Assembly (NCBI RefSeq): GCF_001302565.1
Contig: NZ_CP012750.1
Location: forward strand, 2,294,001-2,358,000
Length of the DNA: 64,000 bases
Direction: 5' to 3'
Origin: Glutamicibacter halophytocola
Lineage (GTDB): Bacteria; Actinomycetota; Actinomycetes; Actinomycetales; Micrococcaceae
The translations under genes were made by a program, and so were the position numbers. This document shows positions 1-9,300 of this stretch, piece by piece (position 1 is the first letter of the stretch; the number at the start of each line of letters is the position of its first letter). Below the pieces are notes generated by a model. That model was not told the origin of the DNA, did no database searches, and saw nothing but the letters and a program-made list of their open reading frames with translations.

Positions 1-420
1 AGTCAGCAAAACGTTTGCCGGTGATATGTCCCCATGGCGGATACCTTCTGCGTGCATCATCGATAGCGTCTGCGCCACGGGAGCCAACGCAGTGATGCAT
101 TCGCCCAGGCTGAAAACACCTCGGCTGTTCACGAGGTCGCCGATGCTTCCGCCCGGGCAATATTCCATGATCAAACCATCACCCAGCTGGGTCGAGAGCG
201 TGCCGTAAAAATCAACGACATATTTCCGCGTCCGAGTGACCGAATTCTGCCTCAAGGACGAGACATCTTCCATAGTCAAACTAAGTTTTAGCACCATGTA
301 AGTTTGGTCACTCTCCCTGCGGATTAGCCAAACTTTACATGGTGACTTGGTACTTAATGGTCTAACTGTGACATGTCCAGAGCTCAAGGGCCATGCAAGG
401 ACATTTGTTGATTCATTCAT
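1..420 (-). CDS. Serine/threonine protein kinase, N-terminal part (runs off left edge)
   Basis: The minus strand is open from ATG at 420 to the window edge, giving 140 residues. The segment ending MHAEGIRHGDISPANVLL is a kinase catalytic loop: D131 and N136 match the catalytic Asp and metal-binding Asn, but the usual HRD reads HGD. K45 in MVLKL fits the ATP-binding Lys of the VAIK strand, and the hinge reads MEYCPGG. The glycine-rich loop (around residues 22-32) lacks a clear GxGxxG. The protein would phosphorylate Ser/Thr of unknown partners. The activation loop, C-lobe and any membrane or sensor domain lie outside the window. ATG 297 is an alternative start but would remove K45. The gene is divergent from lipB. 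Confidence 0.85.
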   Translation of the reverse strand, partial: MNESTNVLAWPLSSGHVTVRPLSTKSPCKVWLIRRESDQTYMVLKLSLTMEDVSSLRQNSVTRTRKYVVDFYGTLSTQLGDGLIMEYCPGGSIGDLVNSRGVFSLGECITALAPVAQTLSMMHAEGIRHGDISPANVLLT

Positions 421-512
421 AGCTCCGTTGTAGTTCAAAAACGGAAAACACAAGTTCGTTATCCACAAGTTTGCCGTCATCTATCGAATTAGCGACCAGC
501 GGGACAACGGCG

Positions 513-518
513 TAGGGT
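513..518 (+). promoter_or_regulatory. -10 element of lipB, probable leaderless promoter
   Basis: TAGGGT matches TAnnnT and ends exactly 7 bases before the lipB ATG. No Shine-Dalgarno sequence precedes that ATG. The spacing would place the transcription start at or next to the A of the ATG. No good -35 hexamer is visible. Confidence 0.5.
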
Positions 519-525
519 AACCTTC

Positions 526-1173
526 ATGGCGATCGAATTCGAACGAGTCGGACTTGGCTCAAAATTTGTGCCCTACATGGAAGCCTGGGACTACCAAATC
601 CAGTTACATGATGCGGTAGCCGCGGACGAACAGTCCCCGAGAGTCCTGTTCCTGGAGCATGAAGCGGTATACACCGCAGGCAAAAGAACTGAACCCGAAG
701 ATCTCCCGTTAGACGGAACCCCTGTCGTAGACGTGGATCGAGGCGGCAAGCTCACCTGGCACGGGCCAGGACAACTTATTGGCTACCCCATCGTCAAACT
801 TCGCAAAATGAGTGCGATTCGACTTTATGTGGAAACCATCGAAGAAGCGCTGATCAATGTCGTGAGCGACATGGGCATTGCCACGGCGCAGATCAAGGGC
901 CGCTCAGGTGTCTGGGTTCCCGGCAAAAACGGCGAACAAGACCGAAAAATCGCAGCCATCGGACTTCGTATCAGCCACGGAGTAACCATGCACGGTTTTG
1001 CATTGAACTGCTCCAACGAGCTAGCAGCCTACGAACAAATCATTCCTTGCGGTATCACCGATGCAGGAGTCACTTCCATCTCGGAAGAGCTCGGCCGAAC
1101 CGTAACCCCGGAAGACGTTGTCGACCGAGTCCAGACCGAACTCGAACGTCTCCTCACCCCACAAGTCGTCTAG
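526..1173 (+). CDS. lipB: Octanoyl-[ACP]:protein N-octanoyltransferase LipB
   Basis: LipB moves octanoyl groups from acyl carrier protein to a lysine on the lipoyl domains of 2-oxoacid dehydrogenases and GcvH, the first step of lipoate synthesis. The family signature [12 protein letters not shown] starts at residue 72. The catalytic pair is visible as K141 (in DRKIAAIG) and C175 (in IPCGI). The 215-residue length is normal. The ATG at 526 has no ribosome-binding site but sits 7 bases after a -10 element. lipA, the next enzyme of the pathway, follows 32 bp downstream on the same strand. Confidence 0.97.
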   Translation: MAIEFERVGLGSKFVPYMEAWDYQIQLHDAVAADEQSPRVLFLEHEAVYTAGKRTEPEDLPLDGTPVVDVDRGGKLTWHGPGQLIGYPIVKLRKMSAIRLYVETIEEALINVVSDMGIATAQIKGRSGVWVPGKNGEQDRKIAAIGLRISHGVTMHGFALNCSNELAAYEQIIPCGITDAGVTSISEELGRTVTPEDVVDRVQTELERLLTPQVV

Positions 1174-1205
1174 ACAATCATTCCCTCCAAAAGAAAGAGC
1201 CGATA

Positions 1206-2204
1206 ATGAGCGTCGCACCTGAAGGCCGCCGCATGCTTCGCGTTGAAAAGCGCAACGCTGCCGTACCAGTGGAGCGTAAGCCCGAGTGGATCAAAGCCAA
1301 ACTAAACATTGGTCCCGAATACGTAGGCCTAAAGAATCTCGTACAGTCCGAAGGACTGCACACCGTCTGCGAAGAAGCAGGCTGCCCAAACATCTTTGAA
1401 TGCTGGGAAGACCGTGAAGCGTCTTTCCTCATCGGCGGTTCCGAGTGCACCCGCCGCTGCGATTTCTGCCAAATCGCTACCGGTAAACCATCACCTATCG
1501 ATCGCTCCGAACCATTCAAGGTTGCGATGAGCGTGAAGAAGATGGATCTTCGCTACGCGACCGTTACTGGTGTGGCCCGCGATGACCTCGAAGATGAGGG
1601 CGTGTGGCTGTATGCGGAGACGGTTCGCCAGATCCACAAGATGAACCCAACCACCGGTGTCGAATTGCTGATCCCGGACTTCAGCGGAAAACCAGAGAAC
1701 CTGGACGCCATCTGCGATTCGGCCCCGGAAGTCTACGCCCACAACGTCGAGACCGTTCCTCGTATTTTCAAGCGCATCCGTCCCGCTTTCCGCTATGACC
1801 GTTCCATGGACGTCATTTCGCACGGACGCAAGCGTGGACTGATCACCAAGTCGAACCTGATCCTCGGTATGGGCGAAACCCGCGAAGAAATTTCCGAGGC
1901 CATGCGCGACCTGCACGAAGCCGGTTGCGACCTGTTGACCCTGACCCAATACCTTCGCCCCACCGATCTCCACCTTCCAGTGGACCGCTGGGTCACCCCA
2001 CAAGAATTCATTGAACTGCAGCAAGAGGCAGAAGAAATCGGATTCGCCGGCGTCATGTCTGGTCCGCTGGTCCGCTCTTCCTACCGTGCAGGACGGTTGT
2101 GGGCCGGAGCGATGCGCAAGAAGGGCCGCGAAATTCCAGAGGCTCTCTCCCACATCGAGTCTTCCGGGAACACGCGTCAGGAAGCAGCATCCCTGATCAA
2201 ATAA
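1206..2204 (+). CDS. lipA: Lipoyl synthase LipA
   Basis: A radical SAM enzyme that inserts two sulfur atoms into protein-bound octanoyl groups made by LipB. The auxiliary iron-sulfur cluster ligands are C55, C60 and C66 ([12 protein letters not shown]). The radical SAM CxxxCxxC motif is C81, C85 and C88 (CTRRCDFC), and the C-terminal RSSYRAG carries the conserved serine. The length is 332 residues. The open frame extends upstream to 1047 but that part overlaps lipB in another frame. ATG 1206 follows an AAGAAAGAG ribosome-binding site and gives the family N-terminus. Probably co-transcribed with lipB. Confidence 0.97.
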   Translation: MSVAPEGRRMLRVEKRNAAVPVERKPEWIKAKLNIGPEYVGLKNLVQSEGLHTVCEEAGCPNIFECWEDREASFLIGGSECTRRCDFCQIATGKPSPIDRSEPFKVAMSVKKMDLRYATVTGVARDDLEDEGVWLYAETVRQIHKMNPTTGVELLIPDFSGKPENLDAICDSAPEVYAHNVETVPRIFKRIRPAFRYDRSMDVISHGRKRGLITKSNLILGMGETREEISEAMRDLHEAGCDLLTLTQYLRPTDLHLPVDRWVTPQEFIELQQEAEEIGFAGVMSGPLVRSSYRAGRLWAGAMRKKGREIPEALSHIESSGNTRQEAASLIK

Positions 2205-2232
2205 TGATCGATTGAACGTTCGGCAGACCACG

Positions 2233-2274
2233 ACCCCGCAGCTCCTGGCATCTCACACGCCCTGGCTGCGGGGT
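2233..2274 (+). terminator. Hairpin after lipA
   Basis: A perfect 10-bp inverted repeat, ACCCCGCAGC at 2233-2242 and GCTGCGGGGT at 2265-2274, lies 28 bp after the lipA stop. No long T-run follows, so this may be a weak or partial terminator. Confidence 0.6.
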
Positions 2275-2372
2275 TGCCTGCCATCTTGCTAGCGACATAT
2301 GCACCAAAAAATTTCGCTCGTGATCCAGCGCGGCTTAGAACTATCGTCAACATCGCGTAGAATTGAGGAACT

Positions 2373-3125
2373 ATGGCCAAAAACTCCGACAACGACGCTG
2401 CTGCGCAACCAAAGCGCGGTTTGTTTTCGCGTAAACCAAAAGCTGAGAAAAAGAACAAAGAACCAGGCCGGCTGAAGCAAATCGGCCAAGTCTTCCAGAT
2501 GACGCGCCGCAACGACCCCATGGTCGTTTGGTGGATGGCACTGGCTGCCTTGGCTGTAATCGCAGTCTGCTTGGTTATCGGTATCTTGATCAACAACTGG
2601 ATCACCATGTTGATCATTTCCATTCCGTTGGCTCTTCTTGCGGCGATGTTCATCATGTCCCGTCGGGCTGAAAAAGCTGCCTTCTCCCAGCTAGAAGGAC
2701 GCCCAGGCGCTGCAGGTGCAGCCATGAGCGTGCTGCGTCGCGGATGGATCCTCAAGCAGGAACCAGTCGCCTATAACCGTCACCAGGATTTGGTCTTCCT
2801 CGCCATTGGCCGCCCAGGCATCGTCCTGGTCGCTGAAGGGCCTAAGTCGCGAGTTCGCGAACTCGTCGCATCGGAACGCAAGCGCATTGCCCGTGTTCTG
2901 CCGAACGTGCCAGTTCACGTGATCCATGCAGGACAGGACGCGGACCAGACCAGCTTGGTTGATGTCAGCAAGGAAATGAAGAAGCTTCCCAAGTCCATCA
3001 CCAAGCTCGAAGTCAGTGCCATCGACAAGCGACTGAGCACCCTGACTGCAAATCGCCTGCCGATCCCCAAGGGCGTAGACCCCACCCGCGTTCGGCCTAA
3101 CCGCCGCGCAACCCGCGGTCGCTAA
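2373..3125 (+). CDS. DUF4191 family membrane protein
   Basis: A 250-residue protein of unknown function conserved next to lipA and glnA in actinobacteria (Rv2219 type). It has a Lys/Arg-rich N-terminus (residues 1-40), two close transmembrane segments (about 52-72 and 74-92) and a cytoplasmic basic domain ending in an Arg-rich tail. The start ATG has a GAGGAA site 4 bases upstream. TAGAAT at 2358-2363 is a likely -10 element, giving a leader of only a few bases. A strong bidirectional hairpin separates it from the convergent RDD gene. No catalytic motif was recognised. Confidence 0.9.
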   Translation: MAKNSDNDAAAQPKRGLFSRKPKAEKKNKEPGRLKQIGQVFQMTRRNDPMVVWWMALAALAVIAVCLVIGILINNWITMLIISIPLALLAAMFIMSRRAEKAAFSQLEGRPGAAGAAMSVLRRGWILKQEPVAYNRHQDLVFLAIGRPGIVLVAEGPKSRVRELVASERKRIARVLPNVPVHVIHAGQDADQTSLVDVSKEMKKLPKSITKLEVSAIDKRLSTLTANRLPIPKGVDPTRVRPNRRATRGR

Positions 3126-3139
3126 AAACCTCAATATAT

Positions 3140-3171
3140 AAGAAGCCGCAACATCCCTGTTGCGGCTTCTT
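3140..3171. terminator. Bidirectional terminator between DUF4191 and RDD genes
   Basis: A perfect 14-bp stem (AAGAAGCCGCAACA and its complement) with a TCCC loop. The A-rich and T-rich stem ends serve both strands, and the genes on either side converge on it. Confidence 0.85.
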
Positions 3172-3192
3172 CGTTGTCATGGGCCAATTGAA

Positions 3193-3630
3193 TTATTTGA
3201 TGTTGACCAAGATGGTCTTCGGTAGCCGATCGTGCAATCCCCGCTGATCCTTATCGGTAACAAAGACCGGGATGGCCAGGCAAAGCAGCAGCGAGCGAAT
3301 CAACCCCTGCAGGGGCTTCACTGCACTGCCGTCCATTGACTGCACTTGAAGGCCAAAGGTCCGATGGCCAATAGTATGACCGGTCAATCCGACGCCAATA
3401 ATCTGCCCGACGCAAAACAGCAACAGGGTTGCAAGGTCATTGAAGTTGAAGAGCCACCAGCTCAGCAGCATCGACAGTCCCCAGTCGATGCACAAGGCTC
3501 CAATCCTGCGAGGGAATCTTCCGATTGCCCCGGGGCCCTTGTCCGGTCGGCCTAGATCCTGTCCAGGCCACTCCTGCGAGTTATGTTGTGGCGGGCCTTC
3601 AAGCCACGAACTGAAGTCTTTTCTTTCCAC
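3193..3630 (-). CDS. RDD family membrane protein
   Basis: A 145-residue membrane protein with an RDD-like domain: R-R-I-G-A-L-C-I-D-W at about residues 41-50, then hydrophobic segments at about 50-62, 67-85 and 109-125. It ends with the family-typical LHDRLPKT segment. Function is unknown; RDD proteins are proposed to act in transport. The start is GTG 3630, with TAGAAT exactly 6 bases upstream and no Shine-Dalgarno site, suggesting a leaderless transcript. In mycobacteria the same gene (Rv2219A) sits between the DUF4191 gene and glnA1, as here. Confidence 0.85.
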   Translation of the reverse strand: MERKDFSSWLEGPPQHNSQEWPGQDLGRPDKGPGAIGRFPRRIGALCIDWGLSMLLSWWLFNFNDLATLLLFCVGQIIGVGLTGHTIGHRTFGLQVQSMDGSAVKPLQGLIRSLLLCLAIPVFVTDKDQRGLHDRLPKTILVNIK

Positions 3631-3636
3631 GGCTAC

Positions 3637-3642
3637 ATTCTA
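3637..3642 (-). promoter_or_regulatory. -10 element of the RDD gene, probable leaderless promoter
   Basis: On the minus strand TAGAAT ends 6 bases before the GTG start at 3630. No ribosome-binding site is present. Confidence 0.5.
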
Positions 3643-3770
3643 TCGAGGGATTCTGTGCATCAGTTCGGGCTCAATTTGCCCTGTCTGAGCCCGCCAAGGC
3701 TCCAAGTCAGTTTGTTACGAATTGCATCGTCCCAAATCAGCGCAATACGATACGCCCGAGCCTCACCCTT

Positions 3771-3808
3771 GTAACAGGCTGGAAACAATAGAGACACCAT
3801 TCAGAAAT
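3771..3808 (+). promoter_or_regulatory. GlnR-type box upstream of glnA
   Basis: The sequence reads GTAAC-n6-GAAAC-n6-GACAC-n6-GAAAT at 3771-3775, 3782-3786, 3793-3797 and 3804-3808. This is the four-element arrangement of the actinobacterial GlnR consensus (gTnAC-n6-GAAAc repeated), with the first two elements perfect and the other two one base off. It ends 104 bp before the glnA ATG. TATACG at 3826-3831 could be the -10, which would put the box at or just above the -35 position, the usual place for GlnR activation. Confidence 0.65.
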
Positions 3809-3912
3809 GGATTGTGGGTAAGCTCTATACGTAAGCAAGGGAACCAGCCAGCTCATTCTGTCTGATCGTTCTGTTTACCAATTCTCATATCTCACCAGGG
3901 AGTCACCTGCAC

Positions 3913-5337
3913 ATGTTTACCAGTCCAGAAGAAGTCTTGGCATATATTGCCGATGAGGACATCAAGTTCGTCGATATCCGTTTCACCGATCTTCCAGGCG
4001 TACAGCAGCACTTCAACGTGCCAGCAAAGTCTGTAGATGCCGACTTCTTCGTCAACGGCCAGCTCTTCGATGGTTCGTCCATCCGCGGCTTCGCTGGCAT
4101 CTCTGAATCAGACATGCAGTTGATCCCAGATGTCACCACCGGTTTCATCGATCCATTCCGCATCGAAAAGACCTTGGCATTCAACTTCTCGATCATCAAC
4201 CCGCGTACCGGTGAGCCTTACCACCGCGATCCGCGTGGCGTTGCAGAGCGTGCCGAAGCTTACCTCGAGTCCACCGGAATCGCCGATACCGCATTCTTCG
4301 CTCCAGAAGCAGAATTCTTCATCTTCGAGGACGTTCGCTACGAGTCGAAGCCAGAAGGCGCTTTCTACTCGATCGATTCCGATGAAGCTCCATGGAACAC
4401 CGGCCGCAAGGAAGAGGGCGGCAACCAGGGTTACAAGACCGCTTTCAAGGGCGGCTACTTCCCAGTTGCACCAACTGACAAGCAGGCTGACCTGCGCGAC
4501 GCTATCTGCGTTGAGCTGGACAAGGCTGGCCTTGAGGTCGAGCGCAGCCACCACGAAGTTGGCGCTGCTGGCCAGGCTGAAATCAACTACAAGTTCAACA
4601 CCATGGTTCACGCCGCTGACGAACTGATGCTCTTCAAGTACGTAGTCAAGAACGTGGCAGACGCCTGGGGCAAGTCCGCAACCTTCATGCCAAAGCCTGT
4701 CTTCGGCGACAACGGTTCGGGCATGCACGTGCACCAGTCGCTGTGGTCCAACGGCGACCCGCTGTTCTACGACGAAAAGGGCTACGCTGGCCTGTCCGAC
4801 GTCGCTCGCTGGTACATCGGTGGCCTGCTGAAGCACGCTGACGCAGTGCTTGCATTCACCAACCCAACCGTGAACTCCTACCGTCGACTGGTCAAGGGCT
4901 TCGAGGCTCCAGTGAACATGGTTTACTCGCAGAGTAACCGTTCAGCAGGTATCCGTATCCCGATCACCGGTTCGAACCCTAAGGCGAAGCGCATCGAGTT
5001 CCGCGCACCGGATGCTTCTTCCAACCCTTACCTGGCTTTCGCAGCCCAGCTGATGGCTGGCCTGGACGGCATCAAGAACCGCATCGAACCAGCAGAGCCA
5101 ATCGACAAGGACCTCTACGAGCTTCCTGCCGAGGAAGCCAAGGACATCCAGCGCGCTCCGGAGAGCCTTGAAGATGCCCTGAAGGCACTGGAAGCCGACC
5201 ACGACTTCCTGCTCGAAGGCGGCGTCTTCACCGAGGACCTGGTCCAGACTTGGATCGAGTACAAGCGTGAAAACGAAATCAAGCCACTGAGCCTGCGCCC
5301 GAACCCATACGAGTTCGAGCTGTACTACGGTTGCTAA
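3913..5337 (+). CDS. glnA: Type I glutamine synthetase GlnA
   Basis: Makes glutamine from glutamate, ammonia and ATP; the main ammonia-assimilating enzyme, normally a dodecamer. The 474 residues include FDGSSIRGF near residue 53, the metal-binding [15 protein letters not shown] and the ATP-site [10 protein letters not shown]. The adenylylation loop [13 protein letters not shown] places the modifiable tyrosine at Tyr402, and the C-terminus EFELYYGC is of the GSI-beta type. The adenylyltransferase gene glnE lies 1 kb downstream on the other strand, consistent with covalent control. A GlnR-type box lies upstream, and a GGGAG site precedes the start. A strong terminator follows. Confidence 0.98.
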   Translation: MFTSPEEVLAYIADEDIKFVDIRFTDLPGVQQHFNVPAKSVDADFFVNGQLFDGSSIRGFAGISESDMQLIPDVTTGFIDPFRIEKTLAFNFSIINPRTGEPYHRDPRGVAERAEAYLESTGIADTAFFAPEAEFFIFEDVRYESKPEGAFYSIDSDEAPWNTGRKEEGGNQGYKTAFKGGYFPVAPTDKQADLRDAICVELDKAGLEVERSHHEVGAAGQAEINYKFNTMVHAADELMLFKYVVKNVADAWGKSATFMPKPVFGDNGSGMHVHQSLWSNGDPLFYDEKGYAGLSDVARWYIGGLLKHADAVLAFTNPTVNSYRRLVKGFEAPVNMVYSQSNRSAGIRIPITGSNPKAKRIEFRAPDASSNPYLAFAAQLMAGLDGIKNRIEPAEPIDKDLYELPAEEAKDIQRAPESLEDALKALEADHDFLLEGGVFTEDLVQTWIEYKRENEIKPLSLRPNPYEFELYYGC

Positions 5338-5371
5338 TTTTGATCCTGCGCTAGTAGCGGATTAGTTGGTC

Positions 5372-5410
5372 AAAAGCTGGGCCCCACCCTTTGGTGGGGC
5401 CCAGCTTTTT
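5372..5410 (+). terminator. Rho-independent terminator of glnA
   Basis: A perfect 17-bp stem (5372-5388 with 5393-5409), loop CTTT, ending in a run of T. One of the strongest hairpins in the window. Confidence 0.92.
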
Positions 5411-5419
5411 GGCTTTTGC

Positions 5420-5425
5420 TAGCCT
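5420..5425 (+). promoter_or_regulatory. -10 element, probable leaderless promoter of the 125-aa gene
   Basis: TAGCCT (TAnnnT) ends exactly 7 bases before ATG 5433, directly after the glnA terminator. No ribosome-binding site is present. Confidence 0.45.
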
Positions 5426-5432
5426 ATAGGCC

Positions 5433-5810
5433 ATGGACACTTCCCAGTGGATCAGCGTACAACGCGACGACGGAGAAATAGTCGGCTATCTTGAACCAGT
5501 GGCTGAGGACTACAGCAGGGTCCTGCCCCGCAATATACTAGGCCACGCAATTTCCGATGCCTGCGACTATGCTGACGGTGACGGTCTCTTGCAAGAACGT
5601 GGAATCAAGGAGCTAATGCAGCCGTGGACGCTCAACGGGGACTTCGGCGAGGCAACCAGCGAGCTGGCGATCATAGAACTTTCCACCCAAGGGATCGTTG
5701 TGGCCAATGCGCTGCGCACTAAGGCGCTGAAACCAACCGAGCGGATCCACGTGGACTGGCCCGATGTGGAGCAACGGCTGAAACCTGCTGCGTCACGCGC
5801 CAGACCATGA
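5433..5810 (+). CDS. Hypothetical protein, 125 aa
   Basis: Not recognised. The sequence is soluble and acidic (MDTSQWISVQ...), has no transmembrane segment or signal peptide, and reads as a small single domain with alternating strands: VGYLEPV, AIIELST, GIVVANAL. It begins right after the glnA terminator with its own -10 element and no Shine-Dalgarno site. It converges on the DUF1990 gene with a 33-bp gap. The amino-acid composition looks like real coding sequence, and the flanking terminator and promoter support a separate gene. Confidence 0.72.
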   Translation: MDTSQWISVQRDDGEIVGYLEPVAEDYSRVLPRNILGHAISDACDYADGDGLLQERGIKELMQPWTLNGDFGEATSELAIIELSTQGIVVANALRTKALKPTERIHVDWPDVEQRLKPAASRARP

Positions 5811-5843
5811 ATTTCGAGCAACGAATGATTGGGCGGCCATTTT

Positions 5844-6332
5844 TCAACAATTGAGGGTGAGCGCCCTGCCATACCTCCACCGCGTGAATTTTTGCGCCAC
5901 CAATAGCAATGGAAATACGACCCGCCACCCAAGAAGATCAGAAGGCGCGGTCAAGGAACGGATCTCCAGGAAGACGTGCGCAGCGCTACGCGTGAGAATA
6001 AACGCTTCCTCGCCACTGACGGGATGCCCGGGGCGGGTTTTGTAGGCGAATCCCACGCGATCAGCGCTGTGGACTGTATCCACAACTTCAATGGGCTCGT
6101 CGATGGCTATGGGCCCGAGCACGGCACGGAGCTGGGGACGTGCGCCCATTCGCACCGGTTCTTGCGGTTGTACGACGAACCCGCTGCGGGTTTTTATTTC
6201 CCAGCGCATGAGCGACTCGGCAGCTTCGCTCCACACCAAGTCACCAGAGCCCAGGTAGTGCCGCCGTTGCCAAACCCGATGGGTGGTGGTTTCTGGGGCC
6301 CAATGCTCTTGCTGGATGCGGGTCAGCGACAT
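5844..6332 (-). CDS. DUF1990 family protein
   Basis: A 162-residue protein of the DUF1990 family, unknown function. The family landmarks are FAYKTRPGHPVSGEEAFILTR at about residues 95-115 and the repeated VGFAY / FPLLLVAQKFTRWRY strands; the GHP-GEE segment is the most conserved part. Its ATG starts 6 bases after the glnE stop, so it is probably translated from the glnA2-glnE transcript by coupling; no independent ribosome-binding site is visible. A link to nitrogen control is suggested by position only. Confidence 0.85.
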   Translation of the reverse strand: MSLTRIQQEHWAPETTTHRVWQRRHYLGSGDLVWSEAAESLMRWEIKTRSGFVVQPQEPVRMGARPQLRAVLGPIAIDEPIEVVDTVHSADRVGFAYKTRPGHPVSGEEAFILTRSAAHVFLEIRSLTAPSDLLGWRVVFPLLLVAQKFTRWRYGRALTLNC

Positions 6333-6338
6333 GCCGAG

Positions 6339-9300
6339 TCAGTCTTCGAAGCCGTAAAAGAGCTGTTCAAAAACGCTTCGGGCATGACGAGTGGCGCGCA
6401 GGTAATCTTCCTCTAGCTCAACGCCGAAGTGCGGCTCATAGCCGCACCATCGTGCCACAGCTTCCATATCCCTCGATGAACTTGGCAGGACATCGCTGGA
6501 GCGTCCCGAAGTGATGATTTCGGCGCTTCGGATACGCGTTGCCAACCGCCAGGCGACGGCGAGCTGTTCGCTGTCGTCCTCGGTGATGAACTCCAGCTTC
6601 GCCAGCTCTTCGAGGGCTTTCAGGGTCGAGGTGGTTTGCAGCGTCTCATGCTTCCATGCGTGCTGGAGCTGGTAGAACTGGACTAGCCATTCAATGTCGG
6701 ACAGCGAACCGCGACCTAGCTTCAAATGGCGATTGGGATCGGCGCCGCGTGGAAGCCTTTCAGATTCAACACGGGCCTTGATCTTGCGGATGTCCCGGAT
6801 TTCGCTGTCGTCCAGGCCTTTGCCGTAGCGCACGGGCTTGATCAGGTCGATGAAGTCCTGCGCCAGCGCGGCATCACCAGCGAAGGGACGCGCTCGCTGC
6901 AGGGCCTGCCGCTCCCAGACCTCAACCCAGCGCTCGTAATAGCTCGCATAGGCATCGATGGACCGAACCAGAATTCCCTGGCGTCCTTCGGGACGCAGGT
7001 CCGAATCGACCTTGAGTTTCACTTCAGCAGGAATTGCCGGCTTCAAGGGCTTGGAAGTCCACGAAACGAGCTCGGTCACCACGCGCAAGGCTTGTTCCTG
7101 CGCCGCTTGGGCCTCGACTCCGGGAAGCGGGCGCTGAATGAACAATACGTCGGCATCGGAGCCGTAGCCGATTTCCTGGCCTCCTTGGCGCCCCATCGCG
7201 ATCACTGAAATTACGGCGTGTTCGCCATGCTTCTGGCGGTCTGCCGCGAGCAGGACCTGAAGCACGCCGTCGACCATTGCTCCATCAATATTCGACAGGG
7301 CCTTGCCCACTTCATCGACCGACAGCAATCCCGCGCCATCGGCCAGGGCCACACGCAAGAACTCACGCCGGCGCACCATGCGGATCATCCGAATGGCGCT
7401 TTCGGGCTGCTTGGTGCGGTGAATGATCGACTGGTTCTGCTGCAACAGGCTTTCAAGGTTCTGTGGCATCAAGGATGAATCCGAGCCCAGCCACGCGGCG
7501 GCGGCCGGTTCATTAGCCAGCAGGTCGGTCAGGAAACGGGTGTTGGAAAGCAAATGGCTCAGCCTCTCCGCCGCCGCGTTGGTATCGCGCAGCATGCCAA
7601 GGAACCAATGGGACTTGCCCAGCGACTCGCTCAACCGCCGGAAGCCCAGCAGCCCGGCGTCGGGATCGACTCCACGGGCGAACCAGTCCAGCAGAACGGG
7701 CAGCAGCTGGCGTTGCAGCGAGGACCTGCGGGATACTCCCCCGGTCAACGCTTCAATATGGCGCATGGCCGCCTTGGGATCCAGATAGCCCAGAGCTCGA
7801 AGGCGCGCTTGTGCAGATTCGGCGGTGAGCTTGACGTCGTCTGCCGAGAGATTGGAGCTGCTGACCAGCAATGGGCGGTAGAAAATCCGTTCGTGGAGGG
7901 AACGCACCATGCGCTTGGTCTCGTTCCATCGGCGCATGAGCTTCTCTGGGCTTGTCGGCTGCAGATCCCCTGCGCCGCGAATCGAGCGTGCCAGAACTCG
8001 CTGTGCGCTTTCCACGCGTGGCATCAGGTGGGTCCGCCGGAGCTGGTTCAGCTGAATTCGGTGTTCCAGCAGCCGCAGGAAGCGGTACGAATCATCAAAA
8101 TGCGTTGCGTCTTCGCGTCCGATATAGCCAATCTCGCTCATGGCGTGGATTGCCAAGGTGGTCGTGGGAATCTGGATATCCGGATCTACACGGCCGTGAA
8201 CCAGCTGGAGAAGCTGGACGGTGAATTCAACATCCCTCAGGCCGCCCGGGCCGAGTTTGATTTGCCACGCAACGTCGTCCTTGTCGATGTTGTTGCTGAC
8301 CCGTCGACGCATGGCTTGAACAGATTCAACGAAGCCATCGCGTTCGGAACTGGACCAGACCATGGGCGAGACCATGCGCTCGTAGGAACGACCGAGTTCT
8401 GCGTCGCCGGCGATACAGCGTGCCTTGAGCAATGCCTGGAACTCCCACGAATGTGCCCACCTGCGGTAGTAGGCCTCATGGGAGGATAAGGTTCGGGTGA
8501 GCGCCCCGTCTTTGCCTTCTGGGCGCAGGTTCGCATCCACTTCCCAGAGCATCGGCTCGGGGCCGGGGACCATCAGGGCACGGGCAGTATTCCCGCAGAT
8601 CACGGTGGCAATGGCCGCTGCCAGGTCCTCTTCAATGCCCGGCGCAGAACCGTGGACGTAAATGACATCAACGTCTGAAATGTAATTGAGCTCTCGGGCG
8701 CCGCATTTGCCCATGCCGATAACGGCGATGTTAACGAGGTCCACATCAACCGGGTCGTATTGTTCAGCTACCTCAGCGCGGGCGATGGCCAGTGCGCCTT
8801 CCAGCACCGCTCCGGCCATGTCGGCCAGCTCGGCCGCGACGTTCGGCAGGATTCGTTGCGGGTTGCCCGAGCCCAGATCACGGTGTGCCAAGGAGAGCAG
8901 TGCCATCCGGTAGCTCGTGCGCAAACGTTGCCTGGCTTCGGCACCGGTAACCGAGGAGACCCAATGGCCTCGGCTGGTGCGCTGGGCATCGATGGATGCG
9001 AGCATGCTTTGCACCAGGTGCTCGCTGGTGACCTGCACGAACTCTGCCGATGGCGCAGTGCGGACTGTGTCGAGTGCCTGGGGGCAACGTATCAGGAATT
9101 CACCGAGCGCCGACGAACTGCCCAGTATTCGGACCAGCCCTTGGCAGCTCTCCGGGTCCATGAAGATATCAATGGCTTCAGGATGGCGGTCAACCAGGCG
9201 CAGGGCCAAAAGCAGGGCCTGGTCAGGATCGGGCGCATGAGCCATCTTGCTCACGATCAATTTCGGATCAATCGGTGCCAGTTCCTTGGCTTGAAGGAAT

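Noticed and set aside
1047..1205. N-terminal extension of LipA from the long open frame
   Set aside because: It would overlap lipB by 127 bp. ATG 1206 has a ribosome-binding site and gives the family N-terminus.
7554..8489. 311-codon open frame opposite glnE
   Set aside because: It is antisense to the conserved glnE core, with no supporting start signal.
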